Below are positions 17,123 through 26,162 of a stretch of 64,000 nt of DNA, piece by piece. The DNA comes from Chitinophagales bacterium. Lineage in GTDB: Bacteria; Bacteroidota; Bacteroidia; Chitinophagales; Saprospiraceae. Below the pieces are notes generated by a model. It did no database searches and was not told where the DNA came from. It saw only the letters and a list, made by a program, of their open reading frames with translations. The stretch is from NCBI GenBank assembly GCA_013299105.1, contig JAAFJY010000004.1, positions 1-64,000 on the forward strand, written 5' to 3'. Position 1 is the first letter of the stretch. Each line of letters starts with the position of its first letter. The position numbers and the translations under genes were made by a program.

Positions 17123-17482
17123 GGGCTGCATTGAAGATTTTTGATATAGGAGCCCAGCGCGTTGCGACACCTTGACGTTTGCTAAACTTCAAAAGTTTGG
17201 TAAACGTCAAGGTGTCGTAACATCAGATTAGAAGCGCCCCAACACAATATATTCAAAATCAGCGCGATGGGTTCTAAATATAAGAACCCTATCATTTTCT
17301 TTACTTTTTTTCAAAATACAAGGAACTTTCATATGCATTTTAGGGTTGTATTGGCATCTAGTCAATACGCGTAATTGATTCATTTTTTGGGCTCAAAATT
17401 GAAGCATCAAACTACAGCTAGGAAGGCAAAAAATCTATTTTTCAACTGAAAAACCATTTTATAACCAATAATTTACACTTTC
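17087..17482. other. intergenic region with hairpin before the propeller gene
   Basis: 396 bases: a TTGAA-family copy, the hairpin at 17161-17221, then AT-rich sequence that presumably holds the promoter of the gene at 17483. I could not place its boxes with confidence. Confidence 0.5.
17161..17221. repeat. long hairpin, shared-core family, copy 1
   Basis: The left half gttgcgacaccttgacgttt and right half aaacgtcaaggtgtcgtaac pair almost perfectly. The central part gctaaacttc/aaaagtttggt is common with the hairpin at 48738-48804, although the outer stems differ in sequence. Confidence 0.85.
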
Positions 17483-19393
17483 ATGCGATTTAAACTACTA
17501 TTGGTAGCCGCTTTGGCTATCCCCGGTATGCTATTCTCCCAACGCCAGGCAGACTGGACGGTGCCAGCGGAAGGGACGCCCCAACAGGTTCATTTTCAAG
17601 CACTCACTGGCATTGCAGTGGTACAAACCGATAAGGCTTACATGGGCGTGGACCAAGAGCAAAAAAAGACGGTTTGGACCCTCAAACGCTCGGCAGTGAC
17701 GAATTTGACGGGGGATATTGATTACTACAACGTATATGGCACGCCATATGTGATCATTCGCAACAGCTTGTTGGACAGCCGTGATGGCAAAATGTTGATC
17801 GACAAAGAAAAAGAAGATTTTGCCCGCATTGAATCTTACGAAGTCCTGCCTCAATTGGGCGGCCTTTTGGTCCGCATTCAAGGCAAGGGCATGATGAAGC
17901 TGTACTTTATCGACCTCAACAAAAACGAATTGGCGTGGAAAACTGAAGTGGTTAAAAGCTCAGGCATTGAATTCACCTCTTCTAACAGCGAGCCCGTGAC
18001 TGACCTCAGTGTGCCCATTGGTACGACCATGTTGAGCAAAAACGGCCACATTATCTACGTTTTTCGCAAAAACCTGGCTTGCCTGGATGGCAAAACGGGC
18101 AAATTGTTGTGGGTGGAAAAAGCCGAGCCTGCTTATGTGACCCTTTCTCCCGATGAAAAAATGGTGTTGAGCATCCAGGCTAGTGGCAGCGGACTGGGGC
18201 TTGGTGCCGCCATCCGGGCATCCACCGGAGGCGCTACTTATGATAAAGTTGTACGTGCTTTTGACCTGCAAAGTGGCAGCGAATTGTGGAAAAAGGGCTT
18301 GGAAGTAAAGGAAAACGTCCGTTGGATTGACCCCCGCCCGGAATACCTGGTGGTGGCCCACTCAGGTGGTTGTAACCTGTACAATTATGCCGACGCCGAA
18401 CCCCTTTGGAAAAAAGATTTCGATGGCAAACGCGTTGTCGATGTGCAAGCCAACGGGGAAGGCTACCTGGTGCTTTTTGGCTCAGGCTACCGCAGCATGC
18501 AACTGGATAAAAGTGGCAAAGAACTGTGGAAAAAGTACAAGCCTGTGGGTGATACGGAAGACGAAATTGAAATCCCGGAAGAAGGCGGGGTTGACAAGTT
18601 TGCCTACGACAAAGGGACGGTGGTCGTAACCGCTGGTGCGATCATTTTCTATCCAAAGAAAGGTATGGGTATGAAGCGCTGGGCCGAAAGCTTGGATGCG
18701 GAGACGCGCATGGCTTATGACGAGGATCATAAGAATATTGTTTTGGTAAGAGGCCGCAACATTACCTTGGTGAACCCTGACCAAAACCCTGCCGTAGCCA
18801 AAACTTTGAAAAACAACATTGAAAATGGTTACTCCTTCACTAAACTCGAAATACGTGGAGAGAGCTACTTCATGAACAGTACTGAAGGCTTTGCGGTGTT
18901 GAATTTGGCCAATGATCAAATCAGTGGCAAGTATTACAAACGCCCAGCCGATGGCAAAGGTTTTTTGGCAGGACTTGCTTCAACTGCTTTGTCGCTTGGT
19001 GGTGCCGCTATGATGGTAGCAGGTACGTTCAATGCGACCCAAGGAGTCGCCAAGGAAATGGGAATGTATGCTCCTGGTACGGGAGCTTCTAGCGGACAAT
19101 CGGACTTAAAAAAAGGGACTAACCAAGCAACTGGAGGTGCAGTGATGTATAATGTAGGTAATTTCATCCCCACGGGTCGAAAAGAAGTCTTCAAACAAAA
19201 CCGCGATCACGCTTACTTTTTGACCAGTGACAAAAAAGAAGACCAAATCTTCCTGGTCAAAGTGAACAAGGATACCGGAGTTGAAGGCGACAAATTCCTT
19301 TTCGATGACCCAAGGCCAGTTTACCAGGTTGACGAGTACACCAATCGACTGTTTTACCTGAGCAAAGGCACTTTGAAGGTGTTTAATATGTAG
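17483..19393 (+). CDS. secreted PQQ-type beta-propeller repeat protein
   Basis: 636 residues. A signal peptide (LLLVAALAIPGMLFSQ) is followed by blade-like repeats of the PQQ/quinoprotein type: GKTGKLLWVEKAEPAYVTLS, VVRAFDLQSGSELWKKGLEV, DKSGKELWKKYKP. A less regular C-terminal region holds a Gly/Ala-rich segment (LASTALSLGGAAMMVAG) that could be a membrane-active helix. No catalytic site is apparent; such propellers often bind partners. The gene is monocistronic: a hairpin terminator follows at 19428. Confidence 0.8.
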   Translation: MRFKLLLVAALAIPGMLFSQRQADWTVPAEGTPQQVHFQALTGIAVVQTDKAYMGVDQEQKKTVWTLKRSAVTNLTGDIDYYNVYGTPYVIIRNSLLDSRDGKMLIDKEKEDFARIESYEVLPQLGGLLVRIQGKGMMKLYFIDLNKNELAWKTEVVKSSGIEFTSSNSEPVTDLSVPIGTTMLSKNGHIIYVFRKNLACLDGKTGKLLWVEKAEPAYVTLSPDEKMVLSIQASGSGLGLGAAIRASTGGATYDKVVRAFDLQSGSELWKKGLEVKENVRWIDPRPEYLVVAHSGGCNLYNYADAEPLWKKDFDGKRVVDVQANGEGYLVLFGSGYRSMQLDKSGKELWKKYKPVGDTEDEIEIPEEGGVDKFAYDKGTVVVTAGAIIFYPKKGMGMKRWAESLDAETRMAYDEDHKNIVLVRGRNITLVNPDQNPAVAKTLKNNIENGYSFTKLEIRGESYFMNSTEGFAVLNLANDQISGKYYKRPADGKGFLAGLASTALSLGGAAMMVAGTFNATQGVAKEMGMYAPGTGASSGQSDLKKGTNQATGGAVMYNVGNFIPTGRKEVFKQNRDHAYFLTSDKKEDQIFLVKVNKDTGVEGDKFLFDDPRPVYQVDEYTNRLFYLSKGTLKVFNM

Positions 19394-19427
19394 GTTGAAG
19401 GGTTGAGAACCCAGGCCTTTAAAAAAA

Positions 19428-19465
19428 CAAGCGCGGTGCGGAATTAAACCTCCACACCGCGCTTG
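19428..19465. terminator. bidirectional terminator
   Basis: caagcgcggtg and its complement caccgcgcttg enclose a short loop, with a run of seven A on the left and T-rich sequence on the right. It lies between the convergent genes ending at 19393 and 19537. Confidence 0.75.
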
Positions 19466-19497
19466 CTATTTATCTGAAAAGCTAAAATCGAAGCCCT

Positions 19498-19531
19498 TCT
19501 TTTCAACCCTTCAACATTTCAACTTTTCAAC
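19498..19531 (+). repeat. dispersed TTGAA-type repeat
   Basis: tttcaacccttcaacatttc and aacttttcaac, immediately beyond the stop of the vWA gene. Confidence 0.8.
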
Positions 19532-19536
19532 TAAAA

Positions 19537-20445
19537 TCACAGCTTGATCACGCCAGCATCCCCTTTCCCCACATCACTTTTCACTTTCATCAAGGCAGTT
19601 TGGATGTTTTTGGCCGTATCGGCATCAAATCCAGCGGTTACTTTGCTCAAATTGGCCCCATTGATCACGGCCACCGTGGAGGCGATCAACTCGGCGATGT
19701 GCAGGTGATTTTCGATGATCAGCAGGCGTTCGCCCAGCATTTTGCGCCAGTAGCCGATTACCTCCGGGTTGTCGCGGTAGCTGGCCTCGTTGACGTGGAT
19801 GTGAAAAACGTGGTACATGCGCTGGGCTTGGGCCAGGAGCTCTACATCCGTCATTTCTGAGGCTTCGGGGTAGCCCATCAGGTTTTTTAGGGTGTTGGCG
19901 TCGAGTTTGTCCCAGTTTTTTTCATCGCCAATGGTGAAGAGGAAACCTTTTTTGTTGCGTTTTTCAAAGCAATCAATGGAAGTATGCCGTCCGGCTACCA
20001 GCCAAGCCAGTAGGTAAGATTCCATCATTTGACCGCCGCCGCCGCCTTCGATGTAGATGTTGGCGAGGCCCTGGTCCAGCTCGTCGGTGCCCGATTCGTA
20101 CTGGCCCACTTGCAGGGGTGCACGGTCCGAGACGTGGTCGCCGATGGCCGAAAACATCACTTGGGGGTCTTCCACGTCGTGGGCGAGCAGGGTGTCCATC
20201 AAGGTACCCAGTTTTTGGCGCACCAACACCTCCGGGATCATGCCCATCGAGCCCGTGACGTCCAGAAACACCGCAATGGCAATGGAGTTGGGGTGCTCGT
20301 CAGAGTCGCGGCTTTCGCGAAAGACCAAGCCATTAGGATTGAGCGAGGCCGCCAGGTTGGAACTGAAAATTTGCGATGCGGATTGGCCCACATAAGAGGC
20401 ACTAAGGTTGGCATAAGCATCGCTAGACCAAGAAGTATAGCCCAT
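19537..20445 (-). CDS. von Willebrand factor A domain protein
   Basis: 302 residues. The MIDAS motif DVTGSMG lies at 62-68 after a hydrophobic strand (IAIAVFLDV), followed by helical and strand segments of a vWA fold: MFSAIGDHVSDRAPLQVGQYESG and IYIEGGGGGQMMESYLLAWLVAGRHT. There is no signal peptide, so the protein is cytoplasmic. The next gene upstream on the same strand encodes a J-domain/pseudokinase-like protein, 272 bases away. Cytoplasmic vWA proteins next to kinase-like and chaperone-like genes are known from TerY-P-type systems; a similar partnership is plausible here but is inference. Confidence 0.85.
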   Translation of the reverse strand: MGYTSWSSDAYANLSASYVGQSASQIFSSNLAASLNPNGLVFRESRDSDEHPNSIAIAVFLDVTGSMGMIPEVLVRQKLGTLMDTLLAHDVEDPQVMFSAIGDHVSDRAPLQVGQYESGTDELDQGLANIYIEGGGGGQMMESYLLAWLVAGRHTSIDCFEKRNKKGFLFTIGDEKNWDKLDANTLKNLMGYPEASEMTDVELLAQAQRMYHVFHIHVNEASYRDNPEVIGYWRKMLGERLLIIENHLHIAELIASTVAVINGANLSKVTAGFDADTAKNIQTALMKVKSDVGKGDAGVIKL

Positions 20446-20717
20446 GTTTTTAGGATTTAGGCACCAGGGAGAAAAAGGATTCTGTTGGCGCGGTTGAAAA
20501 AGTTAAGTTAACGCGAGTCTGGGTTGCTTAAACATTTTTCTTGACTTACGACTTACTAGTGACGACTTACGACTTACGAAGTAGGGCTCGCTAGCAACAT
20601 CTCAGGTTTCTTGAGCATTCGTTTGCACGTTTCAGGTTTTTGAGAAATGCAAACCACAGCCATTCTACCATCACAAATCATTGAAAAACAGTAAATTTTA
20701 TCCAGAACTCAGGGTGT
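20446..20717. other. gap between the vWA and J-domain genes
   Basis: 272 bases containing ACTTACGA repeat copy B (20541-20634). Outside that copy I see no gene or clear regulatory site. Confidence 0.5.
20541..20634 (-). repeat. ACTTACGA dispersed repeat, copy B
   Basis: ttgacttacgacttactagt through gagcattcgtttgcacgttt; collinear with copy A at 11949-12040 with scattered mismatches. Confidence 0.75.
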
Positions 20718-21590
20718 TTATAAATGCAGGGGAACGTATGCTTTGGGGAAATTTTTATCCAGCATTTGGCGGTACAGGTCGTAGCAAGTATATGCCTCTG
20801 TATGCCGATCAAGTAAAAACTTCAGCAGAGCCGGATTGACCTTTTTTTGCAGTTTCACGCCCGACCCCGAAGCATCGCCCAGCAGGTAAACGGCCAAGCG
20901 CTTGCAGCATTCCAGGTCGATGAACGAATCAGCAGTTTTGTGGGCAAACAACTCATCGGGGTACCAGTTTTTGTAGCGTCCGGAGATGCTTTTCATTTTT
21001 TGCCCGCGCAGGCTGAGGTGGTAAAACGAAGTCAAGACCACCCCATGCATTTCAGGTACGACAAAAACGCTCTCCGGGTTGATTCCGCCGTGCACCAAAC
21101 CTTCTTGAGCCAGCCAGGCGCTAACTTCGAGCAAGCGGGAGAGTATCCAGGTGACTTGTCCTTCTGGCAAAACCAGGCCCGAAAGGGGTATACTGCGATG
21201 GGGTAAAGAAAAACTTAGGTCCGTTTTGCTGCGCTTGCCCGTCGCAGGCAAGTATTTGAAAAAATGCTGGGCGGATTTGCCAGGTATTTTTTTCAAACGC
21301 TGGAAGTTTTGCCAGGAAGTATCCAAAAACTCAGCCTCGCCCCGGAAATGGATCAGCAAGTGCCGCGCTTCCACTTTGCCCGCATCATCGTCAAAATCCT
21401 GGCCTTTTTCGTAGATGTCTTTCAAGTCCACCAAGCGAGAAAAAGCACTTGCTGCATCAGGTAAAGCACATACATCAGGGTGCAAAACTTTGGCCGCTTC
21501 TTTGAACTGTTTGTGAAAATTAGGGGGCTCCAATACCTCCGCCAGGTAAGTAGCAGTTTTCAAATGGTCGATCAGGGTTTGAGCGTTCAT
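20718..21590 (-). CDS. J-domain and pseudokinase-like fusion protein
   Basis: 290 residues, cytoplasmic. Residues about 20-65 look like a short J-domain: helix II FKEAAKVLHPDVC contains the HPD tripeptide and is followed by a charged helix (ASAFSRLVDLKDIYEKG). From about 140 onwards the pattern resembles the C-lobe of a protein kinase: LVHGGINPESVFVV at the catalytic-loop position, NWYPDEL at the APE position, and DLECCKRLAVYLLGD as the following helix. The catalytic Asp of the HxD loop is replaced by Gly and no DFG is seen, so it would be a pseudokinase. The kinase-like reading is inference from spacing. The neighbour is the vWA gene downstream. Confidence 0.7.
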   Translation of the reverse strand: MNAQTLIDHLKTATYLAEVLEPPNFHKQFKEAAKVLHPDVCALPDAASAFSRLVDLKDIYEKGQDFDDDAGKVEARHLLIHFRGEAEFLDTSWQNFQRLKKIPGKSAQHFFKYLPATGKRSKTDLSFSLPHRSIPLSGLVLPEGQVTWILSRLLEVSAWLAQEGLVHGGINPESVFVVPEMHGVVLTSFYHLSLRGQKMKSISGRYKNWYPDELFAHKTADSFIDLECCKRLAVYLLGDASGSGVKLQKKVNPALLKFLLDRHTEAYTCYDLYRQMLDKNFPKAYVPLHL

Positions 21591-21618
21591 TGAGCTTGAT
21601 TTTACTTAGCTTGTTTTC

Positions 21619-21661
21619 TAAACTAAGCCTTGATGATTCAAATATACGGATACTTAGTTTA
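21619..21661. promoter_or_regulatory. inverted repeat CTTAGTTTA around the J-domain gene promoter
   Basis: taaactaag at 21619-21627 and cttagttta at 21653-21661 are perfect complements. They flank the -7 box on the minus strand: one arm is in the promoter spacer and the other just past the start of transcription. This is a good place for a repressor operator. Confidence 0.45.
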
Positions 21662-21669
21662 AAAGTCAA
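21639..21669 (-). promoter_or_regulatory. probable promoter of the J-domain gene
   Basis: On the minus strand TTG (21667-21669) and TATATTTG (21639-21646) are separated by 20 bases, matching the Bacteroidota consensus. The start codon at 21590 is about 49 bases downstream. Confidence 0.55.
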
Positions 21670-21691
21670 GTTAAGTCGAAAATATTTTTTT

Positions 21692-21727
21692 TGAGTTGAG
21701 AAGTTGAGGGGTTGAGAAGTTGAGGAG
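21692..21727 (-). repeat. dispersed TTGAG-type repeat
   Basis: gagttgagaagttgaggggt and gagaagttgaggag, a TTGAG-rich relative of the TTGAA family, in the divergent intergenic region. Confidence 0.75.
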
Positions 21728-21872
21728 AAAGGGCCTGAGGACGAGAAAAAAGGGCCTCCCTTCACTGTTAATTTTTATGGGGAAAAATATTTTATTTCGG
21801 TAAAATGTAAAACCTGATCCTGCGTTTAACAAAGAGTACCCAATTAATTTTTTACCATTTAAACCGATTGAT

Positions 21873-24689
21873 ATGAATTGGAGAATTACTTTAATTAGTG
21901 CATTGCTGTTTCCTTTTTTCACAAAAAGTGGGCTCAGTGCTCAAAATTGCGGGCAGATTTATTTGGAGCAAAGGGGACCTGTGGATAAAGATACAATGAT
22001 AGTGGACTTCAAAGTTCGTGGATTCAAAGACCTTTTAAGTTTGCAAACTGGCTTAAACTGGGATTCCAAAGCTTTAAAAATCCAGAAAACTTTCAACTAT
22101 AGCTTAAAGGATTTATCAGACTTAAACTTTGGACCGCTTAATTTCAAAGATGGGAATCGGTTGTTGTTTTCTTGGTATTCAACCAATGCATTATCAGTCA
22201 GTATGCCAGATAACAGTACCATTTTTAGTATGAAGTTCGTCATTTCTGACCCGAACAAAATCAAAACTCAGATTCGGTTTATCAACCCAACCACTTTTCC
22301 TACAGAAATGAATAATGTCTCAGAGAAACCAATACCAATTAGCACTATAGGAATACAAGTGAATCTGAAAGACCAGTCACTCAGCAACCGCCTCCGAATT
22401 GAAGAACTGTGCTTGAGTGGCAACGTTTGTGACCCCAGCGGCTTGGGCTCAGGCTTGAAAGTGTCGGGCGGCCAGGCTCCTTATGCTTACTTGTGGGAAG
22501 GGGTCAATGGTTTCCGCAGTACCGAAAACAGTTTGAAAGGTGTTCCAGCAGGCATTTACTCCTTGCGCTTTACTTCCGCGAATCAAGATACGGTCTTCGC
22601 TTTTGTCAATATTCCCAATCCAATATTAGGCGTTCGCACTTCCTTCAATGAAACTTGTGAAGGCGAAAACACCCGCTACAAGGCCAGCCCGCAAAGTGGC
22701 GAGCCTCCGTACCGCTATGAGTTGAGCGATGGCCGCAAAGTAACCCAAGCCACTCCTTGGGAGTTTGTAGTGCAAGCTGGAGCAAATCTTACTTTGACCA
22801 TTACCGATAGCAAAGGTTGTAAGTCTGTTTATCCAGAACTGGGCCTTTTGCCTTGCCGGGCCAATGGATTTACTGAAATCAGCTTACTACCCAGTTCGGC
22901 CCTGCGAGACCAGGAAGTTTGCATCCCCGTTTATGCAAAAGGCATGGACAAGACGGGGCTGCTCAAATTTTCGATCAAATGGCCCGCCAAGGCCTTCGAC
23001 TTTGTAGGCATTAGTAAACCCAACCCACAACTCAATATCGGCGCTCAAAATTTCAACACCGATCAAACCCTGTCAGGACTCCTTGATTTCAGTTGGGGTA
23101 GGGGAAACCTCAACATCAGCAATGCCGATACCATGCCCTTGTTCAATCTCTGCCTGAAATTCCGCAGTGCCAGGAACCAAAAGGTAATCACCACAGCTGG
23201 TGAAGCTTATTTGCTCAATGGCGAGCGACGCTCAGTTTCATTGGGCGAAATCACAGTGGTGCAGAGGAGAGTCGGACCGTATTTAGAGTTGGAGAGTGGT
23301 TCCATTAGTCCTGGCGCTACTTTTTGTACAACTTTGAGCGGCGGCACTTTTATTGGCATGAAAAGAGTGCAGGGATCTTTGGCTTGGGAGCCTGCCCAAA
23401 TTGAATTTCAATCCGTGCAGCTGTTGGACACCAGTTTTCGGATGAATAATTTGACATTAACGGCGGTAAAAAGTGGGCTCCTGGTTTTTGAAAAAAACTT
23501 CTCTACCCCTCAAGACGCCGATGAGCGCCCATTTTTCAAAATTTGCTTTTCCTTAGTAGGTCCAAAGGCAGATAGTGTTGCCGTTTTAGATTTTGTGGAC
23601 ATCCCCCTTTTAACCGCATTTCAACGCTCCAATGGGGATTTGGTTGCCCCTGCTGCTTACAGTGCAACTTTCCGCTTCCCACCACGTATCTGGCCAGGCG
23701 ATTCAGATTTAAGTGGTACCGTCGATAACCTGGATTTATTACCCATTGGTTTGGTAAATGGACAACGGGCTGCGTTTAGAGGTAGTAACCAAACCAGTTG
23801 GAAGCCTTATAATACAGTACTTACCGGACGAAAAGTTCCCGGCAGCAACATTGACCTCTCGATGGTGGACGGTGATGGCGATGGGTTCGTCTCAGTACTG
23901 GACACGCTCGTAATCCTCCAAAATTACGGCCGCAGCCACGACAAAGGCATTCCCAATCTTTTGGGCAGTGAAATCCGCAGTGCGGGTCCCGAACTCAAGC
24001 TGAAAGTAGATACCTTGTTCACCGGACCTGCACAATCGATTCCTGTACAATTGGGTTCGCCCAGCCAGGTGGGCAACAATATATATGGTGTAGCCTTCAG
24101 TATTTTTTACTCGCCCTCGGAAATCAAAGCCGAGCAAATGCGCATGACTTTTGCCGACAATTGGTTGGGCAAAAAAGGTACGGACTTCATCGGCATCCAG
24201 CGCAATGACCCGGTGGCAGGCCGACTGGATGTGGCCCTCACCCGCCTGGATGGCAAAAATGCCAGTGGGCAGGGCATTTTGGGTTACGTGCGCATGGCCA
24301 TTCAGGACCAGGTCTTGAACCAGCCCAATCGGCGCATCAATCTGCGCATCGAGCGGGTGCGCCTGATCAACAACCTGGCTGAGGCATTGTCGATCAGCCC
24401 ACTGAGCAGCAACCCAACGGCTTTGAAAGGTACAACCTCAACTTTTGACCGGATTTGGGAGACCCAAATTCGCTTGTACCCGCAACCTGCTGGCGACAAG
24501 GTTTACATCGATGCGGGTTCGGTGCAGGTGAAGTCGCTGCAAATCCTGCAAGCCGATGGCCGGGTTTTGCGAAATACTGCTTTTGACCCGGCTGGTATCA
24601 ATGTGCAAGACCTACCCAATGGCCTGTATTACCTGCGCTTGGTCGGCGAAAAGGGCATGGCGGTGAAGAAAATGTTGATTGCGCGGTAG
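21873..24689 (+). CDS. large T9SS-secreted protein with cohesin-like and dockerin-like modules
   Basis: 938 residues. After a signal peptide (LLFPFFTKSGLSAQ) a cohesin-like Ig-fold domain occupies about 30-160 (LQTGLNWDSKALKIQ, FSWYSTNALSVSMPDNSTIFS). A SprB-type repeat follows (SGGQAPYAYLWEG...GVPAGIYSL). Three more cohesin-like domains come next, around 340-450, 470-600 and 700-830. A dockerin-like pair lies at about 606-690, with calcium-loop patterns GDSDLSGTVDNLD and DGDGDGFVSVLD. The C-terminus (about 866-938: IRLYPQPAGDKVYID, LPNGLYYLRLVGEKG) is a type A T9SS sorting domain. It probably mediates surface assembly or adhesion. The first 500 bases are AT-rich compared with the rest. Confidence 0.85.
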   Translation: MNWRITLISALLFPFFTKSGLSAQNCGQIYLEQRGPVDKDTMIVDFKVRGFKDLLSLQTGLNWDSKALKIQKTFNYSLKDLSDLNFGPLNFKDGNRLLFSWYSTNALSVSMPDNSTIFSMKFVISDPNKIKTQIRFINPTTFPTEMNNVSEKPIPISTIGIQVNLKDQSLSNRLRIEELCLSGNVCDPSGLGSGLKVSGGQAPYAYLWEGVNGFRSTENSLKGVPAGIYSLRFTSANQDTVFAFVNIPNPILGVRTSFNETCEGENTRYKASPQSGEPPYRYELSDGRKVTQATPWEFVVQAGANLTLTITDSKGCKSVYPELGLLPCRANGFTEISLLPSSALRDQEVCIPVYAKGMDKTGLLKFSIKWPAKAFDFVGISKPNPQLNIGAQNFNTDQTLSGLLDFSWGRGNLNISNADTMPLFNLCLKFRSARNQKVITTAGEAYLLNGERRSVSLGEITVVQRRVGPYLELESGSISPGATFCTTLSGGTFIGMKRVQGSLAWEPAQIEFQSVQLLDTSFRMNNLTLTAVKSGLLVFEKNFSTPQDADERPFFKICFSLVGPKADSVAVLDFVDIPLLTAFQRSNGDLVAPAAYSATFRFPPRIWPGDSDLSGTVDNLDLLPIGLVNGQRAAFRGSNQTSWKPYNTVLTGRKVPGSNIDLSMVDGDGDGFVSVLDTLVILQNYGRSHDKGIPNLLGSEIRSAGPELKLKVDTLFTGPAQSIPVQLGSPSQVGNNIYGVAFSIFYSPSEIKAEQMRMTFADNWLGKKGTDFIGIQRNDPVAGRLDVALTRLDGKNASGQGILGYVRMAIQDQVLNQPNRRINLRIERVRLINNLAEALSISPLSSNPTALKGTTSTFDRIWETQIRLYPQPAGDKVYIDAGSVQVKSLQILQADGRVLRNTAFDPAGINVQDLPNGLYYLRLVGEKGMAVKKMLIAR

Positions 24690-24702
24690 GGTAGGGGCTT
24701 GC

Positions 24703-25407
24703 CTACTTTAATACATACTTGGCCAGTCTTTCTTCCAGGGTATCAAAATCTAGGGAAGGATTGCCAATCAAGTGCACCTTGTATTGATCAAGATAATAGG
24801 TGTAACCTTTGAGCCGATCGGGTTCGGGCTGGCCTAGTTTTTTGGCATAAACCTTGAGCTGGAGGATTTGGTAAAAGGAAAAGTCCTCCAGCTTTTCGCA
24901 CTCCTCCAGTTTTTTGCACAAAGTTTGATAGACCTTATTTGGCGCATTGTTTTGTTCAAAAAAAGGGATGATGTGATCCAAACACAAGCTTTCTACTTTG
25001 TTTACGCAGTTGAGGATATTGGGGAGTGGGTATTTTTCTTCAAAAGGAATTTGGGCCAGGGCTTTGAAATTCATGTCATTGGCCAAATCCAGGGTCTTTT
25101 TGGAATACATCACAGGGATGACCATTTTGTTGTTTTCCATGAAATAAAAAATGCCCCAGAGGTGGCTTCCCAGGCCCTTGCTGCCAGTCAGGTTCAAAAT
25201 GTCTTTTTCTATTTTTGGCTCCACCAATGCGTATTCGATGGCATGAATAATGGAGGTGCCACCTCGTCCGTCCCAGCGAAACTGGATCACAAAATCCAGT
25301 CCGTTTTCCTGGCGGACGAACTTGCCAGCGCTTTTTTTGAATGTAAAACCCTCGGCGAGTAGCTTGGGGGCAAAAAGTTCGTAAAATTTATCTTTGACTT
25401 CGCTCAT
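24703..25407 (-). CDS. DUF4304-like protein
   Basis: 234 residues from the ATG at 25407; an upstream ATG at 25434 would add nine. The N-terminal half resembles the DUF4304 family: FYELFAPKLLAEGFTFKKSAGKFVRQENGLDFVIQFR-type sequence, where a long helix precedes strands of a small alpha/beta fold. The C-terminal half is helical (LEECEKLEDFSFYQILQLKVYAKKLG). Function is unknown in the family. It is convergent with the T9SS gene, with a 13-base gap. Confidence 0.7.
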   Translation of the reverse strand: MSEVKDKFYELFAPKLLAEGFTFKKSAGKFVRQENGLDFVIQFRWDGRGGTSIIHAIEYALVEPKIEKDILNLTGSKGLGSHLWGIFYFMENNKMVIPVMYSKKTLDLANDMNFKALAQIPFEEKYPLPNILNCVNKVESLCLDHIIPFFEQNNAPNKVYQTLCKKLEECEKLEDFSFYQILQLKVYAKKLGQPEPDRLKGYTYYLDQYKVHLIGNPSLDFDTLEERLAKYVLK

Positions 25408-25568
25408 GTTGGTCTTTGAATTTACATGCCCCACTTATTTTTGGGCCGCCAATCCTCGTATTTTTCCATCAAGGTTTGGCGCTTCTCGGCATCAAAATAA
25501 ACAATTTGCAACCTTTGAACCAAATACCCTTGCTTAACTGTTTTGAAAAGTAAATTATCAAGCAAAAA

Positions 25569-25964
25569 ATGAATCTGATTCAATCTTTAGAACAAATAGC
25601 CAGCAACTTACCAGCTGTTTCGACTGTGCCACACAACATGGGCGGCAGGGAATTTGTGTGGCAAGAAAAAGAAATCGGCCATATCCACTGGAATGGGGAC
25701 TTAGACATTCTGTTTTCCAAGAAAATCAGGGATGTGTTGATCGCACATCAATTGGTAGAAGTGCATAAATGGGTCCCGGATTCTGGTTGGACCACATTCA
25801 AAGTTAAAAACGAAAAGGACCTAGAACAAGCGTTTGACTTGCTGCAATTGTCTTACTGCCAAAAACGCAAGCGAGTGGTGAAGGCGGAAGAAGAGGTACT
25901 GGAAATCAATGCCAGGCTGGACGCTTTGCCATTTCCTAAAGCCGTTTTAGATACCATCAAATAG
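25569..25964 (+). CDS. DUF5519 (luciferase-family) small protein
   Basis: 131 residues. The core motif of the family is clear: IGHIHWNGDLDILFSKKIRD, then HQLVEVHKWVPDSGWTTFKV and an acidic/aromatic helix (DLEQAFDLLQLSYCQKRK). Members are annotated as a luciferase family, but no light-producing activity is implied; the role is unknown. It is cytoplasmic and stands alone between divergent or unrelated genes. Confidence 0.75.
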   Translation: MNLIQSLEQIASNLPAVSTVPHNMGGREFVWQEKEIGHIHWNGDLDILFSKKIRDVLIAHQLVEVHKWVPDSGWTTFKVKNEKDLEQAFDLLQLSYCQKRKRVVKAEEEVLEINARLDALPFPKAVLDTIK

Positions 25965-26030
25965 ACATTAGGCTAGGTAATTTTACGAAAACAGAGTACT
26001 AATTCCTCGCCAAATCTCCTCTTTTTAATC

Positions 26031-26162
26031 CACTTTCAGCAGCCAATAAATTTTATTGCCCGCTGGAAGTGTGTTTTTTGGGATAGATTCAGCAGCCAAT
26101 AAATTTTATTCTTCGCTGGAAGTGCTTATTTTTGTACGAATCCAGCAAGTAATAAAGTCATG
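26031..26162. promoter_or_regulatory. tandem palindrome array, 53-bp period, before the first DUF234 ATPase
   Basis: The unit begins cagcagccaataaattttat and is palindromic (cacttYcagc...gctggaagtg in the first copy, 26031-26071). Units start at 26037, 26090 and 26143, exactly 53 bases apart. The third is a half-site (cagcaagtaataaa) that runs up to the start codon at 26160. Probably an operator array or a mobile-element footprint. Confidence 0.75.
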
